A DNA stretch of 64,000 bases, taken from Viscum album (lineage: Eukaryota > Streptophyta > Magnoliopsida > Santalales > Viscaceae). Positions 36,331 to 51,084 of this stretch are shown here, in pieces; positions within the stretch are counted from its first letter, which is position 1; each line of letters starts with the position of its first letter. The translations under genes were made by a program, and so were the position numbers. Location of the stretch: assembly GCA_963277665.1 (NCBI GenBank), contig OY728119.1, forward strand, positions 313,616,206-313,680,205, in the 5' to 3' direction. The notes under the pieces were generated by a model. The model was not told the origin of the DNA. It was given only the letters and a program-made list of their open reading frames with translations, and searched no databases.

Positions 36331-37900
36331 TAAGTAAATCCACAATTTGACTTTTACATTTTTCATCAATAGACTATAATTAAAATTTATCCCCAATAAT
36401 ATCATTAAAAATATATTTTGGTGGTGGAATTATACATGACTTAGTTGATGAATTATCCCATATAAAGATATTAAATTCGTCCTCTTCATGAGGAATCCTA
36501 ATTTATTCCACTTTAAAGTAAAATATTGAATCATATTTTGAATTGTTTTTTAAACAAAGGATTATATCAATCGAAACCATAGGAATAATAATATATCTAA
36601 ATAGAGGATGTTTATGTGTCCTAATGGGAATAACCCAACAAATACTTATTATATTGATATTTCAATAACGAGTTTTTATTTAAAACTCCATTAATATTGT
36701 TCTAGGACAATATTTAATTTTCTTAAAAAATATAGTATATATAAATATGTGTAAGGATATAGAATCAAAAAATAATTATATAAATTGAATAATATGGTTA
36801 TATAATATTCCCCTACATATTTGAGAACATAAACCTTGGGTGTAGTGATGACATAATTATACCATTCTCCCCATAGCCTCATTTGTGGTTTGTTCCCTTG
36901 ATGGGTAGTACATTAGTTTAAATAATTATCAAATTTTATTAGATTTGAATCAATGGATAATATTGGTCTCTTTACTTACTTTATATTAATTTTATAAATG
37001 GCCAATTTTATTACAATTATACAAAACAATCATTCCCTCCAATCATTTTCTATGATGTTTATATAAAAAAATCACATTATTGGAATTTGATTGATTTTAT
37101 TCTACTTATTATTCAACATGTTCCTTTTATCATGGGGTTCATACGACCTATTTTTCTTTTGAATATATTTTAATATATTGGATATAGAAAATTACATATC
37201 TATTTGGATGGCACATAAAACTATTTAATCATTTTACGATTATTTTTTAAAATAACATCCCATTTCAGAATTTGTTTGAGAAATTCAACAAAATGGATGA
37301 TAATGATTTCCATAATACATATTTAATCCATAACATACCGACATAGTCTTATAAATGAATCAACATACTTTCAAAAATCTATTCTTTCTTTTTATTTATG
37401 TGGAGTAACTTAATTGTAATTGATGTTTTTTCATCATAAAGGTAATATATATTGAACAATGTTACTTTAAAAGCTCTCCATTTTGTTTCATATATTCCCT
37501 TTTCCACCCTTGTATTATAAATAAATGGTTATCATTTATCTATATATAACTTTATTCAATGTACTTCTATTATAAATTATCCCTTTCATCACATCCTAAG
37601 GCCATAAATATCTTTTCCGTAGACTTAATCAATTATACAATTACCATTGGACTAGTTGTTCCAGTCAGTGATGGGGGATTATATCATGATAAATGATTAT
37701 ATATAAGTGTATAATTCTATAGAACATCATGTTTCTCTATATTATCATGGTTATTATTCATAAAATGTGTCAGTTTCCCTAATATAGCCATGGCCTGCTC
37801 CGTTCCAACACAAGTTGGTTTTCTCTACAATGAAAATTCAATATTGGACATTATTATTGATACCATTAATTATTCAATGAATGATTTCCAAATTACATAA
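36330..37900 (-). pseudogene. Gypsy B gag-protease region, much decayed
   Basis: By position this holds the protease (about 36.4-36.9 kb) and gag (about 37.0-37.9 kb). A CCHC knuckle is visible near 37023-36990: a Cys, then after a 1-bp deletion CNKIGHL, with the last Cys changed. Farther up, KGIYETKWRAFKVTLFN near 37490-37440 could be the gag core (a WW/W.FK-like stretch), at low confidence. No D-S-G protease motif remains. The open frame 36882-36691 is Y/L-rich and not clearly protease. Confidence 0.55.
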
Positions 37901-38408
37901 TATTTTTAATTAGATAAAAAATAATTAATTTTTTATCATAATATATAATTAAAAACATATTGTAAAACATACCGAATACTTTTAATTTATGCATTGTTAA
38001 CATAAAAATCATAAACATGGTTTCTTTTTGGATATATTTAAATGAAAAAAAATTCGTCAAATATTACATTTTGGGTTGTAATTAAAATTTGAATTATTCA
38101 TATCATATCCCCATGTAGTGTCAAAAAAGATGTTAATGAAGGAAACACTAACCATGTACTAGAAAGATGATCGAGAAAAACTCGATTGACTCATTGTAGG
38201 GTAATTTCCACTAAATTAAATTATGCCAAAACCATTTCCATTTATAATATACTTAAATAGATATAAATATAAGAATAACTATAAAATATATACCTTCAAA
38301 AAATATATTATATTTTTCTAAAGTTATAAACATTGTCAATTGGTTTCACAGAGAGATATTCCCTAATACATTTTTCCTGAATCAAATTCTCAATATTTTA
38401 CTAAACTT

Positions 38409-38420
38409 ACTCTTATACCA
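38409..38420 (-). other. Gypsy B primer-binding site
   Basis: Minus strand TGGTATAAGAGT, then AAGTTT. Two differences from the initiator tRNA-Met complement. The 5' LTR would end a few bases above (about 38423). Confidence 0.75.
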
Positions 38421-38422
38421 AC

Positions 38423-41400
38423 TCTAACATCCCCAAATCCATTAAACGTGATTTTTTGACTATTTTTTTTACATTTTTATAGATTCAAGGGATATAATCT
38501 AGAATGAATAATCAATTTTATAGTATTGATGAACTAGATACATACATGTTTCCCATTTTTACATTGGAAATAAAATATAAAATACAGTTAAAAAATTGTT
38601 CTGGTTTCTTGAACTCACATAATGAATTAATTTTAATATAACGGGGAAAATAAAAAAATATGGGTGAGATAGAATACTCTGTAAGGTTTACATATATTGA
38701 GATCTATTCTGAGTAAATACAGTGTAATCAATATGTAAAAGTAAAAAATTTAATACATATTTAATTTAATAAAATAATTTAACTTGAAATTCATCCATGA
38801 AATATATTAATGTAGAAATATCATGGATAATATTAAATATATTCTCAATAAATGAAATTAATAACATTGGACATCATGATATAATACAATCAAATCTTTA
38901 TTCCTTGTTAGATTAATTGATGGGTAGGTATACACTAAAAACATGTATTAGTTGGCTAACTGATTTGCCTCATGAGATCCATTAATGCATCAAAGGGATA
39001 TATAATTCCAAGCCCTACCATTCATTACATGTCTAATTCATTCCCCTTATAAATAATCATAAATTTAATTCATAAATTATATTCCTAAGAAAAAGATCAT
39101 TGTATTGAATAATGAATAGAAATAATCAACATTTCTATAGTCAATCGAATAACATTCCATTTGAAAACCATATATTTATATGTTATGATTTTTAAGAAAT
39201 AATACAATACATGATAAAAATAATACGGATATTTAAGATAAATTTAATTTCAAATTAACAAATGGAAGGTAATTTTCTAATATGAAATTAATGTTAACAA
39301 AAATAATTAAGATATGGGATATGAACATCAAAAACGTTGATTTTTTAGTAAAAATAATTCTTTTAAATAATATAATTAAATTAGAATAAAAAATATAAAT
39401 CATGTTTTCATAACTATTTTAATTTTATAAATCTTTTAAATCGTGTAAAAGAAGCTTAATATCATAAAATAGTTACGACAATAATGATGGTTGTTAATGT
39501 CACAAATATTAAAAACATTCCATCTAAAATTTTTATTAATAAATTAAAAAAATGAAACCTTCATAAAATAGTTTTAATATACCATTAACATAATTTTAAA
39601 TTAAATGATAATATAAAATTTCCCTAATAAATCATGTGTGTTATAAAACTGACTCTTTTAAAACCATTTTGAAAAATATGGACCAGGATGAAAAATGTGC
39701 ACGATAAAAAATATAGATAAGATGAGATTTTTTAAAATTTTCATTTATTATTTAAATTTATGTAGAATGGAGATTTTGGAAGAAAATTTTAAAACCCTTT
39801 ATATATATTAGGTATAGAAAAAATATTTTGAATTTATTAAGAATAGATTATAAATTTACATTAAGGAAAATAAAATGAATCCCAAAAAATTGTTATTGTA
39901 AAATAAATCCTTACATCTTTGATATCTTTAAAATTGTAAGGCCTTAAAATAATAAAATTAAATTCCATAATTAGTAATAATAAACTAATAGAAATTTATG
40001 TTAAATGTATTAAATGGGATGTATATACACCACATTAATATAAATAGGAGGTTAATAATAAATATGTATCAATGGTGTGTAAATTGTGACAAAATAACCT
40101 AACTAAAACATCTCTTTAGTTGAAAATAATTTAACATCATGTTTAATGGTTTTAAACATGTTATTAATTTATGAAATAACAATATTTATTTTTATTATAC
40201 AATATAATATATTTTTAAAACATCTTTTCTTCCATCCGTTAAAAATATTTCATTATTACCATTATTTCAGGCATTCACTACTTTATTTTCTCGGGCATTG
40301 TATTCCCTAGAAGATCTGATTATTGATTCTAGGATATTGTTTCATTAGTTAAAAAATTTAATGAATTTATAAATATAATAATTAATAAGTAGATAAATTT
40401 TTAGAATCATTCTAGAAATTAGAAAATGGAAAATGAATCATATAACATCGTAGATAATGTAGGTCATATGTATGTACACACAAACAATAATCTAATATAC
40501 ATTACAGATGAAAGGTTTTGTATTTAGATGATATTTTAGATTTTAATAATTAATTTTTCTTTCCTATTTATCATATATATTCATTTTTTTCATCATTATG
40601 ACTACCTATGTGATTTGGTGATGGAAAACAAATTTCCATGGTTTGCGTGGTAATAATCCTCTTTAATCATGATATATTGGTTTTTTTTGCATTTGATGGA
40701 GAAGAAGATAGTCTAATATAATTACATAAATACAAGAAGATATTATTATATGGTATAAACTAATGTTATTATATTTGAATTATTGAGACATAATTGAAGG
40801 TGTTAAAATAGAAGTAATTTGAAGGTTCTTGGGGAAGGAAATTATATTTACGTAGAAAAACCACAACTAGATCTTTAATTAAGGAAACTAGGGTTATTAT
40901 TTTTTGAATAATAGTAGCTGTATAAAAAGGATAAGATTTTTTGGAGCGATTAATAATTTTTTTGGTTGATATTAATGGACCATGAGGTGTGAATAGGTTA
41001 GGGCTGTAAGTTCCCTTTTATAATCATGGTGAGTAACGCACCTATTATTTTTTAATTTTTTAATAGAATATCCCATCACATTCATGGTATAATAGATCCA
41101 ATATTTCTCATATTATAATATGTTAATTTTAATCTAAAAATAAAAAATAACCAATGGGGTTTCATCATTTTTTATTTTATTTTTATCCATATATTTTTGT
41201 GGATAACTTCTAGTAAACCAGTCTTAACATTGAATGTTGTAACAAATTTTAACTATATTTACTATTCATTATATTAAAATGAACATTAAATACTTACAAA
41301 ACGTCAAAATTATGATTAAAAATATGGAATCTATGTTTTAAAATTAAATTCTCATAATCTTATAGAATTAAATTTAAATCAAATAACCCCACAAAATATG

Positions 41401-41936
41401 TAAAAACGCTTTAAAAATTAAAACATTCAAGTGCTGGATCATATTATATTAAATACATGACTTGTAATAATCATTATAGGGATTAAAAATCATATATTTA
41501 TATATTTAATCTAGATATTTTAATTATTTCTTTCATAATTAATGATTATTGTATTCAATTAAAATGGAAATAATTTATGTATTTAAAAACAAATTTATGT
41601 AAACTATAACTTTTTTTACTTCGAAATTATCTAATATTTATTTTTATCATATTCATGGTCCATATATGGTTAGTTATACATATTATAACACATTATTATA
41701 AATAATGTTGTAATACATTAAAACTACTTCTTCAATTATAAATTGAATTTTATTTCTATGGGGAAATTTTAAAAACTCATTATAGGAGTATTTTGTCCTA
41801 GTAAGTTTGAAATTGATATTCATCGTATTAAATTAGAAATTTTTTATTAAGAGAAATATTAATATTTTAATTTTTTTATTAGTTAATTAAAAAGATAATT
41901 TTCACTTAATATATTTATAGAATTAGTGTTAAATTG
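38423..41936 (-). repeat. Gypsy B 5' LTR (about 3.5 kb)
   Basis: It aligns with the 3' LTR over at least its outer 2.4 kb and ends at the primer site. Minus-strand TGACCTAC near 40465 and the TCAACTAAAGAGATG part near 40110 match blocks in the LTRs of gypsy A, so the two elements belong to one family or sister families. No gene inside. Confidence 0.72.
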
Positions 41937-44900
41937 TTATATAGGGTGTTTTCAGCAAGACTGGGTGCCTAGTGGCCTTTTTTGTATACCATATAGATAA
42001 CTATAAATATTTGTTATAAAAGGGTAATTTAAAAATTTTGATCTAAAAAAGATCCATTGAAATATTAATGACTTTTTATTTCTATCACAGTTAAATAATT
42101 AATCATATTTTGATATCTCTCCCCTTCCCACCTTCATTCTACAGTAAATTAACCCCTGATACTTTTCTTGAATCGATGCTTTTGTGTTAGAGGAGCCATC
42201 CCTAACAAAACACAATGTTAGTACATCAATATATATTATATTTTGTTTATATTATAATATTATAGGGTATTATTGAATAAAATTTCTGTCTATATCATTA
42301 TTTTAATCATGAAGTTTCATTATCCATCCCAAGTGGGATAGTTAATACTTTTTATAAGTTGTCATGAGGTAAAGAATTCACCTAAAACTCTTGATGGGGA
42401 TATAAATTCAATGTCTATAAAAAATAGAAAAACCTTATCAAGAAATTATGGATTTTTTATTTATAAAACTATATATAAGGATGTATTTCAATCCTTGTAA
42501 ACCTATTTATTATCCATTATCATTTTTCATGTCCCTTGCCTAAATACCAGAATAGTAATCAAATCATGTTTTCATAAAAACATAGGAATAACTTCCAGTC
42601 ACTAGAGGATGAAATAAATTTCTAGGGATAATGAAACCATTTTTAAATGTTGTTTACCATTATTTATATTTAATTTAAACTCAATATAATAATGTTGAAA
42701 TTTAGCTATATCCCTTGCAGATAATGGAAATGGGAAAAATATTATAACAATTATCCATCATTAGAGGAAACCTTTACACCATGGGAGTACTTGGATAATA
42801 TTGTATATTATTGAAACTAAATGTAGTAATATTCTGAAAATAATCTAATTAAAAATTATGCATTTCAAAATATAAACAAATAAGACTTAACTTAAACTAT
42901 ATAGATATACCTTAGAAAACAAAAGATGGTTCTAGGAAGTTTATGGAAAGGCCAAAATCACACAATATATCCCACTATATTCTCATCAAAGAACTTCTCC
43001 AAAAACACAACATATCAGTCTCTAATATAGAACACAAATCCTATGAGTAAAATTTCATTGGTACCTTTCACGTACCAAGATATTATAACAAATGATATAT
43101 AAGAATCCTTAAAAGGAAATTTGTAGAGTGTGAGTACATTATACCCCATAGGTAGTCTCTATATGACCCCAACCACTCTTTCATAAAACTATGTGTAAAT
43201 CATAGTATCATAATGTGAGTATGTAAAAAATGAATAGGTTATAATTTTTTCAATATAAACAATAATGTAAATGATATTTTCAACATAATAAATCTATAAA
43301 ATATATAGTACGTGATATAAGAGCTTAAGAAAAATGAATAAAATGTAAGTTTATGGTTGTATAAAATCCCCCAAATAATCTCTTATAAAACACTATCAAT
43401 TCATAGTTATAATCCTTTTTGTTGGAATTTAAAAATAGTTATTATACTATAAATAATAAAATAACACCTAATTTATCTCTATATAGTGTATATGATTACT
43501 CATTGTTCCTCAATTATATATATCATATTAGATTAAGGTGGGAACAGTTACATTCATTGCACATGTATGTATATAATGGATATCTATATTACCCATTACC
43601 ACTATTGAACACCCATAAAGGAACTATAACATAGAATAACTCAATATCCATATGTATAAATCATAGGTGTATAATTCATTTCGCATGGAATCTCCAGCAA
43701 TGGTATAATACATTTCCATGATGCAAAAATTCCATATCTACTCATAATTTATAAACTATAAATCATATAGTGCGATTTAATGATTTTTAGGATTTTGATA
43801 AGGCATGCATGACAATAATTTCATGAACAATCCTAAAGTATTTCAATATTTAAAAAAATAGAATAACATTTTATACAATCTGACAAGATGTGTAGAGGTA
43901 TGGCCTAGGATTACTAATCATAACAATAATCAATATCAGCAATGCAAATGAATTAAATGCATCATATCATGGTGGGTATTTTAACAAGGAAAATTAAATA
44001 AAATATTTAATCATGGATAATAATCAAATAATAAGGAATAAATCTTCATTTAAAAATAAAACATTGATAAAACCATTATATTTGAAAAAAAATATTGACA
44101 GAAAAAAATAATTTCTAATTTAAGATTACCCTACAACATATCACTATTATTTTTCTAACTATAATCATATGATAGCTGATAAGATATCACATACCCAAAT
44201 ATATTTCAAACCTCAAACAATTTTCTATGGAACACACAGTTTGAGTATATAATATTTTTCTGAAATAACATCTAATTTTTTTTTGTATTTCACGTTTTTT
44301 CACAAATTGTATAATTTTTTTTGAGAGTCACCAAAGTTAATAATTCCCCAATGTAATACGTTTTTATGGATTTTGAAACCCAAAACTATTTTTTTGTTTT
44401 ATTCAATCCCTAAATAAATTATACCTTTATTTGTGAAATGTTATGTTTGTTTCCCATCCTCTAAATTCTCCATTGGATCCCTAATATTTAACTCTACATT
44501 ATCAAGAGACTATTTATTATTATTTATTAATTTAATACAAAGTGTTAATATCCATTAATTATCATCAATAGTCTACTAATAACTAACAATTCATGATTCA
44601 AGATATTCATTTTGTTTATCTCTATCCACCACTTTATAAGTAAAGTAATATACGATTTCAGAATGTTCTTTAGTTTTGAGTTCTTGTTAATCCTCTTTAT
44701 CTAAGGTTTTTTATTTCTAGATTTTATTCACTCAATTTACAAAATAATCATTATTTTTTTTATTCTTATTTTCACATATATAACATTGAATCAAAATAAA
44801 AAATTGTTGGATTTATTTTCTTTGGACCTCCAAGCATTGATTTATTTAATTGAAATATCAAGTCCCACCTTTACATACAATATTCCCTCAATTTAACAAT

Positions 44901-47900
44901 AATCTCTATCACTTTATTTTGGTCATGGTTGATATATGACCTCAATATATACTTATTAATTGAGATAATTTTGATCCAAAATTTCATATTCTTAAACTTC
45001 GTCATCATTTATTTATTCTCAAGAAATTATGCTATTTTCATTAATGTAATTTATCATAATGATACTCTATTATTTCATAGTTGTTGATAAATTTTATATG
45101 ACAAATAAACCATTATCATATAATTGAAATTTCCTATAAAACCTTCCTTTAAAATTCCAAACCATTCATCAATAAAAACATTTGAGTGGATTTTTTCCTT
45201 TACATTTACCTTTATAGTATTTTGATGTTTGAAAATTAATTACATTCATTAATCAACATGATTATCATCTAGATCATTATTTTTTACTTTAGGTCTCACT
45301 ATACACTATAATTGGGCGTAAATTAGGGTGACTTCAAATTTTTATTCTTAATTCATGTTTATTAGATCTTGTCATTATGATTGCAAAGACACAATGAATC
45401 ATTTAAAATGATCACTCATATGAAAAGTCAAAAATAAAAATATATAGAATAATGGTAACAGTGATTTTAATTGGTTAAACCACACTAGGGTACATACAAT
45501 TATCCCATATCAATATTGTGTTGATATTAAAAAAATCACCACACTACTAATTTGTGACTATAATATTTAAGATAATATCACTACTCAACCGTGTTCGATG
45601 GCCTCTTCCTCTATTCTTCTCATCAAATTCCAATAGTGTTATATAAATTATAATATCAAAATAATGGTTAGATTAAAATGTATATAAATATATTTATAAT
45701 CCCTAAAAAATAAAATGCATTATTTATGATTCATAGTTCTTTAGAGAAACTCAAAACAAATCTTTACATAAAAGGATGATCTTCAAAATAATTCAATCTT
45801 GCAACACCTCAGCCCTCAATTCAGTATATTAAATAATATCCATGATAGATTAAATCTATTTTTCATAAATCATACCTCTATTTTTTATCTTCCCTTATAT
45901 TTTGTCTTTTACCCAATAGGTTCCATCATAACATAAAAGTTTTTAAATTTAAATGAAATATCAAAATTTCAATCAATATCCATTTTATTCAACCTTAAAA
46001 TAAAACCATTATATCATCTTATTGTAAATATATATAATTCAACTCCTTTTATGTTGTTAATGTTCAATGCATAAACATTAATGAATAAATGAAGTATCAA
46101 ATTATCAAATGTCATCATATCATCCAATTTTTAAAACTCCATGGGATTTCCTCTTCTTTGAATTTCAGTTTAAACCTCTAAAACTAATTTTTCATGGTGT
46201 GGTACTCCAATTACCATGAAATAGTTATTATATAGTTATAATACCACTTGAAATAGATTATTCCATGGAAACCTACCCATATATTCTTCAAATCTAAAAA
46301 ACCATACACTATACCCCCTCTATTCAAAATGAAACAGAAATATATTGTCCCATTTTAGATATTCCAACCTTTTTTATCCATGAAAATTGAATCACCTATA
46401 TTGATAATATCTATTTGTTATAAGGATTTTGAAATCCCATTAATGCATAATCTGGGACATGGTCCTTATCATATCAACATTCCTCCGTCTCCAATTCTCT
46501 ATGATTTTACCATAATAATAAAAAATTATAGCACTTAGTCTTACACCACTTATCCATTTCAAACCATAATTTCAAAATCGCACTAAATCATATAAAAAAC
46601 CTCAAAATATCTCCTTGTAATTCTAATGGTTTTTTATTTCTGATATATCTTCCACTGTGAGGTGGCCTTCATCATTTGTATGTTTTATTCCAAACATCGT
46701 TTTCACAACATAGAGAGAATTGTTTTTTTCCATTTCGTCAAATATATATCTTCTCAACCACCAAGAATTATATTACGTGACCTACTTCTGTGGAGTGGGT
46801 ATCCATATCATTTTGGATAAAACATTTCTAGACTAAACTAGATTCCAACACACCCAAAACTCCTCCATGATTCTCATTTCCCATTCCACCATGTCCTGGG
46901 TAGCCCCACCATGATTTATTGAGTTCTTCATTCACCCATACTTCGCACCAACATTAAAAAACATCACAATTATTGAAATATTATACTCTAATTGAATTAT
47001 TATATTACTTATACCTTATTATACTCTATTCATGACTTCAAAACTACTCTCAAAAAATTTTCAATAGTGCTCATCAGCATCAGTCTCACAAACTATTGTG
47101 AACATGGTTGATCATCAACAATCCTTCAATTATTAAAACTCTTTCACCCTAAATACTCCATTGATTTTTTTGTCATTTATCATCAATAATTTCGTGACTA
47201 TAAAATAATATTGCATAGAAAATTCTGGTTTTAGAAAACTAACCCATTGGATTTTTTTAAATTACTTCCATAATAACTATAAACAATCATGGGATTTTGA
47301 TAACCTCAAATTGTTTTAATTTAATAAAAAATCATATAAAAAATTAATTTTATTATTTTTTCCCTCAATCAATAAAATAAGAGTTGTTTTTCTTTTTCCA
47401 AGATAATAATAACATCATATTTTTTTCAGTACAACTATTGCTTGAGGTTTACATGATATATGAGGGTATTTTTATTTCTCTATGAAAATAGGGATTTAGA
47501 GAAACTACTCTATCATTTTATATTTATATCATATCATGTATTTAATATACCACTTTGAAAATGAAATTCAAATGATTTATCTTTTGTATGTTTTAATCAC
47601 TTTCAATTATTGAAAAGCTGTTAATTTTTCCAAATAATAAGAAAATATATTTTAAAAAATTTGTTATACTTATGTGAGTCAAATATTTTTCTTGGAATGA
47701 AGAGAAATAGGTAATTTATATAGTTTTATCCATTTTTGTTGATCAAACCTTTGTTATAATTTTAGACACCCAATGTATATTGTCTCCCTTCATTCTCTTA
47801 TACCTAAAAAATATATTTCTATAATAATAAACAATATCTATATATATCTCTATATAAAATAAGGGGAGGGGATTTTTAAAACCTCCTAAGTTAGGGAAAA

Positions 47901-50474
47901 ATAGTTTAACTTAGAGGATCAATAAATTTTTTTATTTCTTCTCCTCTAGATAGAAGCTGTTTCTCACCTTTATTCCCATCAAGATTGAACAAAAAATCAT
48001 TTCTCTATTATTCTTTAGAGAAAGAATTTCAAAATTGTATTTAATCCTATTTTTCTATATATAAAAGTGTATTCAATTAGTTATACAAATTATAAAATTC
48101 AACATTCATTATCTCTCCTTATATGAAAGTGTTTCTCAGACCTCCTTTGATATTGTATCCATTTCAATTAAATGTGAATTCCAATCCTAAGTTAACAAAA
48201 TCACACATAAAAAATTTGTTTCAAATTTGATATACATATAGAAACATATTATTCTTCAATTGAACTAGGAAAATAGATTTTACTATAAATTTTAATCATC
48301 ATGGAACCATTAAACAATCTATTCCATCAAATCATCCTTTGATATTTTTAGGAGATTTTTGTAACCTTTCATGTGGGATGAACAAATACTATCAATTATA
48401 AACTCATGTATATTCATAATATATTTCCAATAAACCTCAATAATAATATATTTCCCCATAGCTTTCATTTTATTCACTTTCTGAGAAACTCAAGAATGAG
48501 GGGAGATGCATTTTAGAATCTTTTCATTTTTTCTAGTACAAGAAATCAAGTCATATAATTCATAATGTAATAGGTAAAGAATATTTATCAATAGAATTTA
48601 GTTGGATACATGTTTTCAATCATCATTGTTTTGAAGAAGAAAAAATAACACTTATTTTCCTACATTTTAAATAATCATTCAAAAAATAAAATTACATGAA
48701 AAAATATATATTGAAATATTTTCTCTTTTCATGGGAGTGATATAATGGATTCTATCAACTTATATTTTGAAATAAGTTTTTTTAACCAAATTAGTTTATT
48801 TTGTAGCTGGAAAATCCAAAAAATAGTTACTTTATTAAATAAAATATCTAATTGGTATCATGTCTCTATATATACTTAACTTTCTTACAACTCCTTTTAT
48901 GGTGTTAAGATCTCAATGATTTATATTTTTTCCATTCCATATACTCCCCTTTGCTTTAAAAATTTACCATCTTTAATGTTTTTTATTTCAGCATCATATC
49001 CGTGAATAAATTTATCATTTAAATAATATATTTTAGTATTTAAAACCTCCAAAAAAATCTTTTTTTTCATCATTATCTCTTTACTTTTAATACATTTTCA
49101 AAAGCCTTAACAATAATGATTTTTAATATAGCCATTTGTTTTTATTTTAGAATAAGGTTTCATTAATTATGTAACCAATTTCTCTTTCAGTGTTTTGACC
49201 TTCTTAACGTTGTGGACATATTAAAATAATTAATGACATTACTCTATTTCCCAAAAGTTTATTTATTATTCCCTAATTATTATGGAATAACCAAATCTCT
49301 TTTATATTCTCCCACTAAAATCTCTGGTATATCAATTTCATCTTTAATATTATCAATATAATTGATGGTTGATTTTATTGGTCTTCCAATATTACTATTC
49401 TTATTTTATATTAAATTACGATCCCTATGATCACCTTACAATTCCACTTTCAGATAAAAATAATCCCATGAGTAGATTTTTCACAAATACTTTAACTTTA
49501 TACTGCACTGCAATGACCATAATAAGATATTTGGTATCTTATATAAACATAGTTTTCAGATATTTTAAATGTTCGTATTCAATAAATTATTCTTCTTTCT
49601 TAAGAAACAAAATTCTCAATAACAATATTTTCTCTTTCTTAAATAATGTCCTCTTCGATAAATAAATTATTTCTTTTTTTTATTGAATTAAAAATCAATG
49701 TCCTCAGTATAAAATATTATTGGACACCTCGACGTGATATCCCCAAACCTTAGAAATCAATAATAGTCTAGGGGTATCTTACCATGAATTTTTTCCACTC
49801 CTAAATTTCATTGCTACAAGATATATAATATCATCACTAAAATACTCTTCAAATTTATTATCACGAATTTATTACTTCTCTACTAATTTAAATTATATTT
49901 TATTAAAAAAATGATATAATTAAATTTCTTAATTCATTTATATTTTATATTTTAATAGATTTTAATGTAGATTTGATGGCAGAAAAATGTTTAAGCCATA
50001 TACATTTCTATATGATCTATGATTCTATTCTCACTTAGGAAATACATATTGTGTTTGAGTATAAATATTTTAACTTGACAAAAAAATATGCATATTGGAT
50101 CTCCATGTGTAACAACAATTATCACATATTGAGGAATGGAGTTTCCTTATAATTATTTCCCAATATGACATCATGGTTATGTGAACATCCTTTTTAGATT
50201 TTTTCCATGGATTTCAAAAATTGTTGATAAAAAGGTTTTGATGCCTTAAAATTAATTTTTAGGTTCATTGTAGCACTTTTTTAATATCAAAAAACATTTT
50301 AATATGATGTATAAAACATATATATGGGAATGTCTCATTTCACTGGCTTCTATATAAGGTTTAAATTTCCAAAACTAACTTAAAAATTAAATGTTATGAG
50401 AATTATAATTATAATATAAATTCCGTCTGAAGGAAAATTAAAGAAGTATAAAATCACATATAGAGGCATACTCA
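41937..50474. other. Long AT-rich stretch, no gene recognised
   Basis: About 8.5 kb. The open frames (43419-43634 and 49369-49665 plus) are tyrosine-, isoleucine- and serine-rich and look accidental. Pieces such as ATATAAAATAAGGGGAGGGG near 47855 and GACACCTCGACGTGATATCCC near 49712 could be parts of old LTRs, but I could not pair them with partners. Very likely decayed transposon DNA. Confidence 0.5.
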
Positions 50475-51053
50475 AACCATGATGAACTTCAATCAATTGT
50501 TAGATGTGCACTTTTCAGAAAACATATTGAACTTACATCATTTAATGGATCCACGCTTTTCTCAGACTACCTATCTCTTCAATATTTTCATGGATCCATG
50601 ATTTGTTCCAACCACATAACACTCTTGGTAGTCTATAGATCCCTGATTTGATTGAACGTAATATCCCTTGAATTTGTGAACAGAACCATACATTTAACAA
50701 ACAGTTAATAAATTATATTTATTTTTAGATCCAAACATTCAAAAAATTGGATATCACTTCAATTAGTTTGTGGATTCATACCTTTCTCAAACTATATAAC
50801 ACATTAACCTGTTCTGGGATCTGCACCATGATATGACCATGTTCCACTTAAATTATTTCATAGATCTACACCTTTCTCAAACATTTTATCAATTTAATCA
50901 GTTCACTGATCCACATATTGATCTGACCATGTACACTTCTATCTGTTTGTGGATCAATGCATTTCTCTGACCGTATCACACTTCAATCCATTCACAGATC
51001 CACACCTTTCTCCAACCACAAAACACTCCAATGTGTTCATATATCCATTTTAA
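50475..51053 (+). repeat. 45-bp minisatellite, about 13 units
   Basis: Diverged head-to-tail units of 44-46 bp. The consensus runs about TTTCTCNNACCATATAACAC, then TTCAATCNGTTCATGGATCC, then ACACC. The clearest units are the last seven (about 50740-51053); the first ones are poorer and slightly irregular near 50640-50720. The array ends about 25 bp before a TGGCGCC primer site, so it may lie at the 3' end of the 5' LTR of element D. Confidence 0.82.
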
Positions 51054-51077
51054 TTTTATACCTACAGTGATGAATTT

Positions 51078-51084
51078 TGGCGCC
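51078..51084 (+). other. Possible primer-binding site of gypsy D (TGGCGCC type)
   Basis: GAATTTTGGCGCCACAC. TGGCGCC after an A/T stretch is the usual primer site start of Athila/Tat-type gypsy elements. After these seven bases the match to a tRNA 3' end is poor, so this is only probable. The gag-like frame 2.4-3.6 kb downstream on the same strand supports it. The 5' LTR would end near 51066 (TACCTACA). Confidence 0.5.

Larger units (their letters stand above)
30950..41936 (-). mobile_element. Gypsy element B: Tekay/Del-like chromovirus, minus strand
   Basis: On the minus strand, in order: LTR (41936-38423), tRNA-Met-type primer site, gag region, CCHC knuckle, protease linker, RT, RNase H, integrase, polypurine tract, LTR (33452 to about 30950, lower end unclear). 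RT before integrase defines gypsy. The integrase C-terminus is the long form seen in plant Tekay/Del chromoviruses (VGDHVFL, VHDVFHISFL, then an EDEM end). All coding parts carry stops and shifts. The lower LTR appears cut short where it meets other repeat DNA. It could once have supplied enzymes to A. Confidence 0.82.

Noticed and set aside
46600..46960. Minus-strand stretch with MFGIKHTNDEG resembling the Copia RT block around YGIKQA
   Set aside because: Only one short block fits, no neighbouring RT or RNase H motif could be found, and the match may be chance.
50475..51053. CRISPR-like array
   Set aside because: The 45-bp units are contiguous and have no unique spacers; repeats are diverged and the context is a plant retrotransposon.
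49711..51066. Possible whole 5' LTR of gypsy D, starting near GACACCTCGACGTG
   Set aside because: No second copy in the window and no clear TG start; kept only as a hint.
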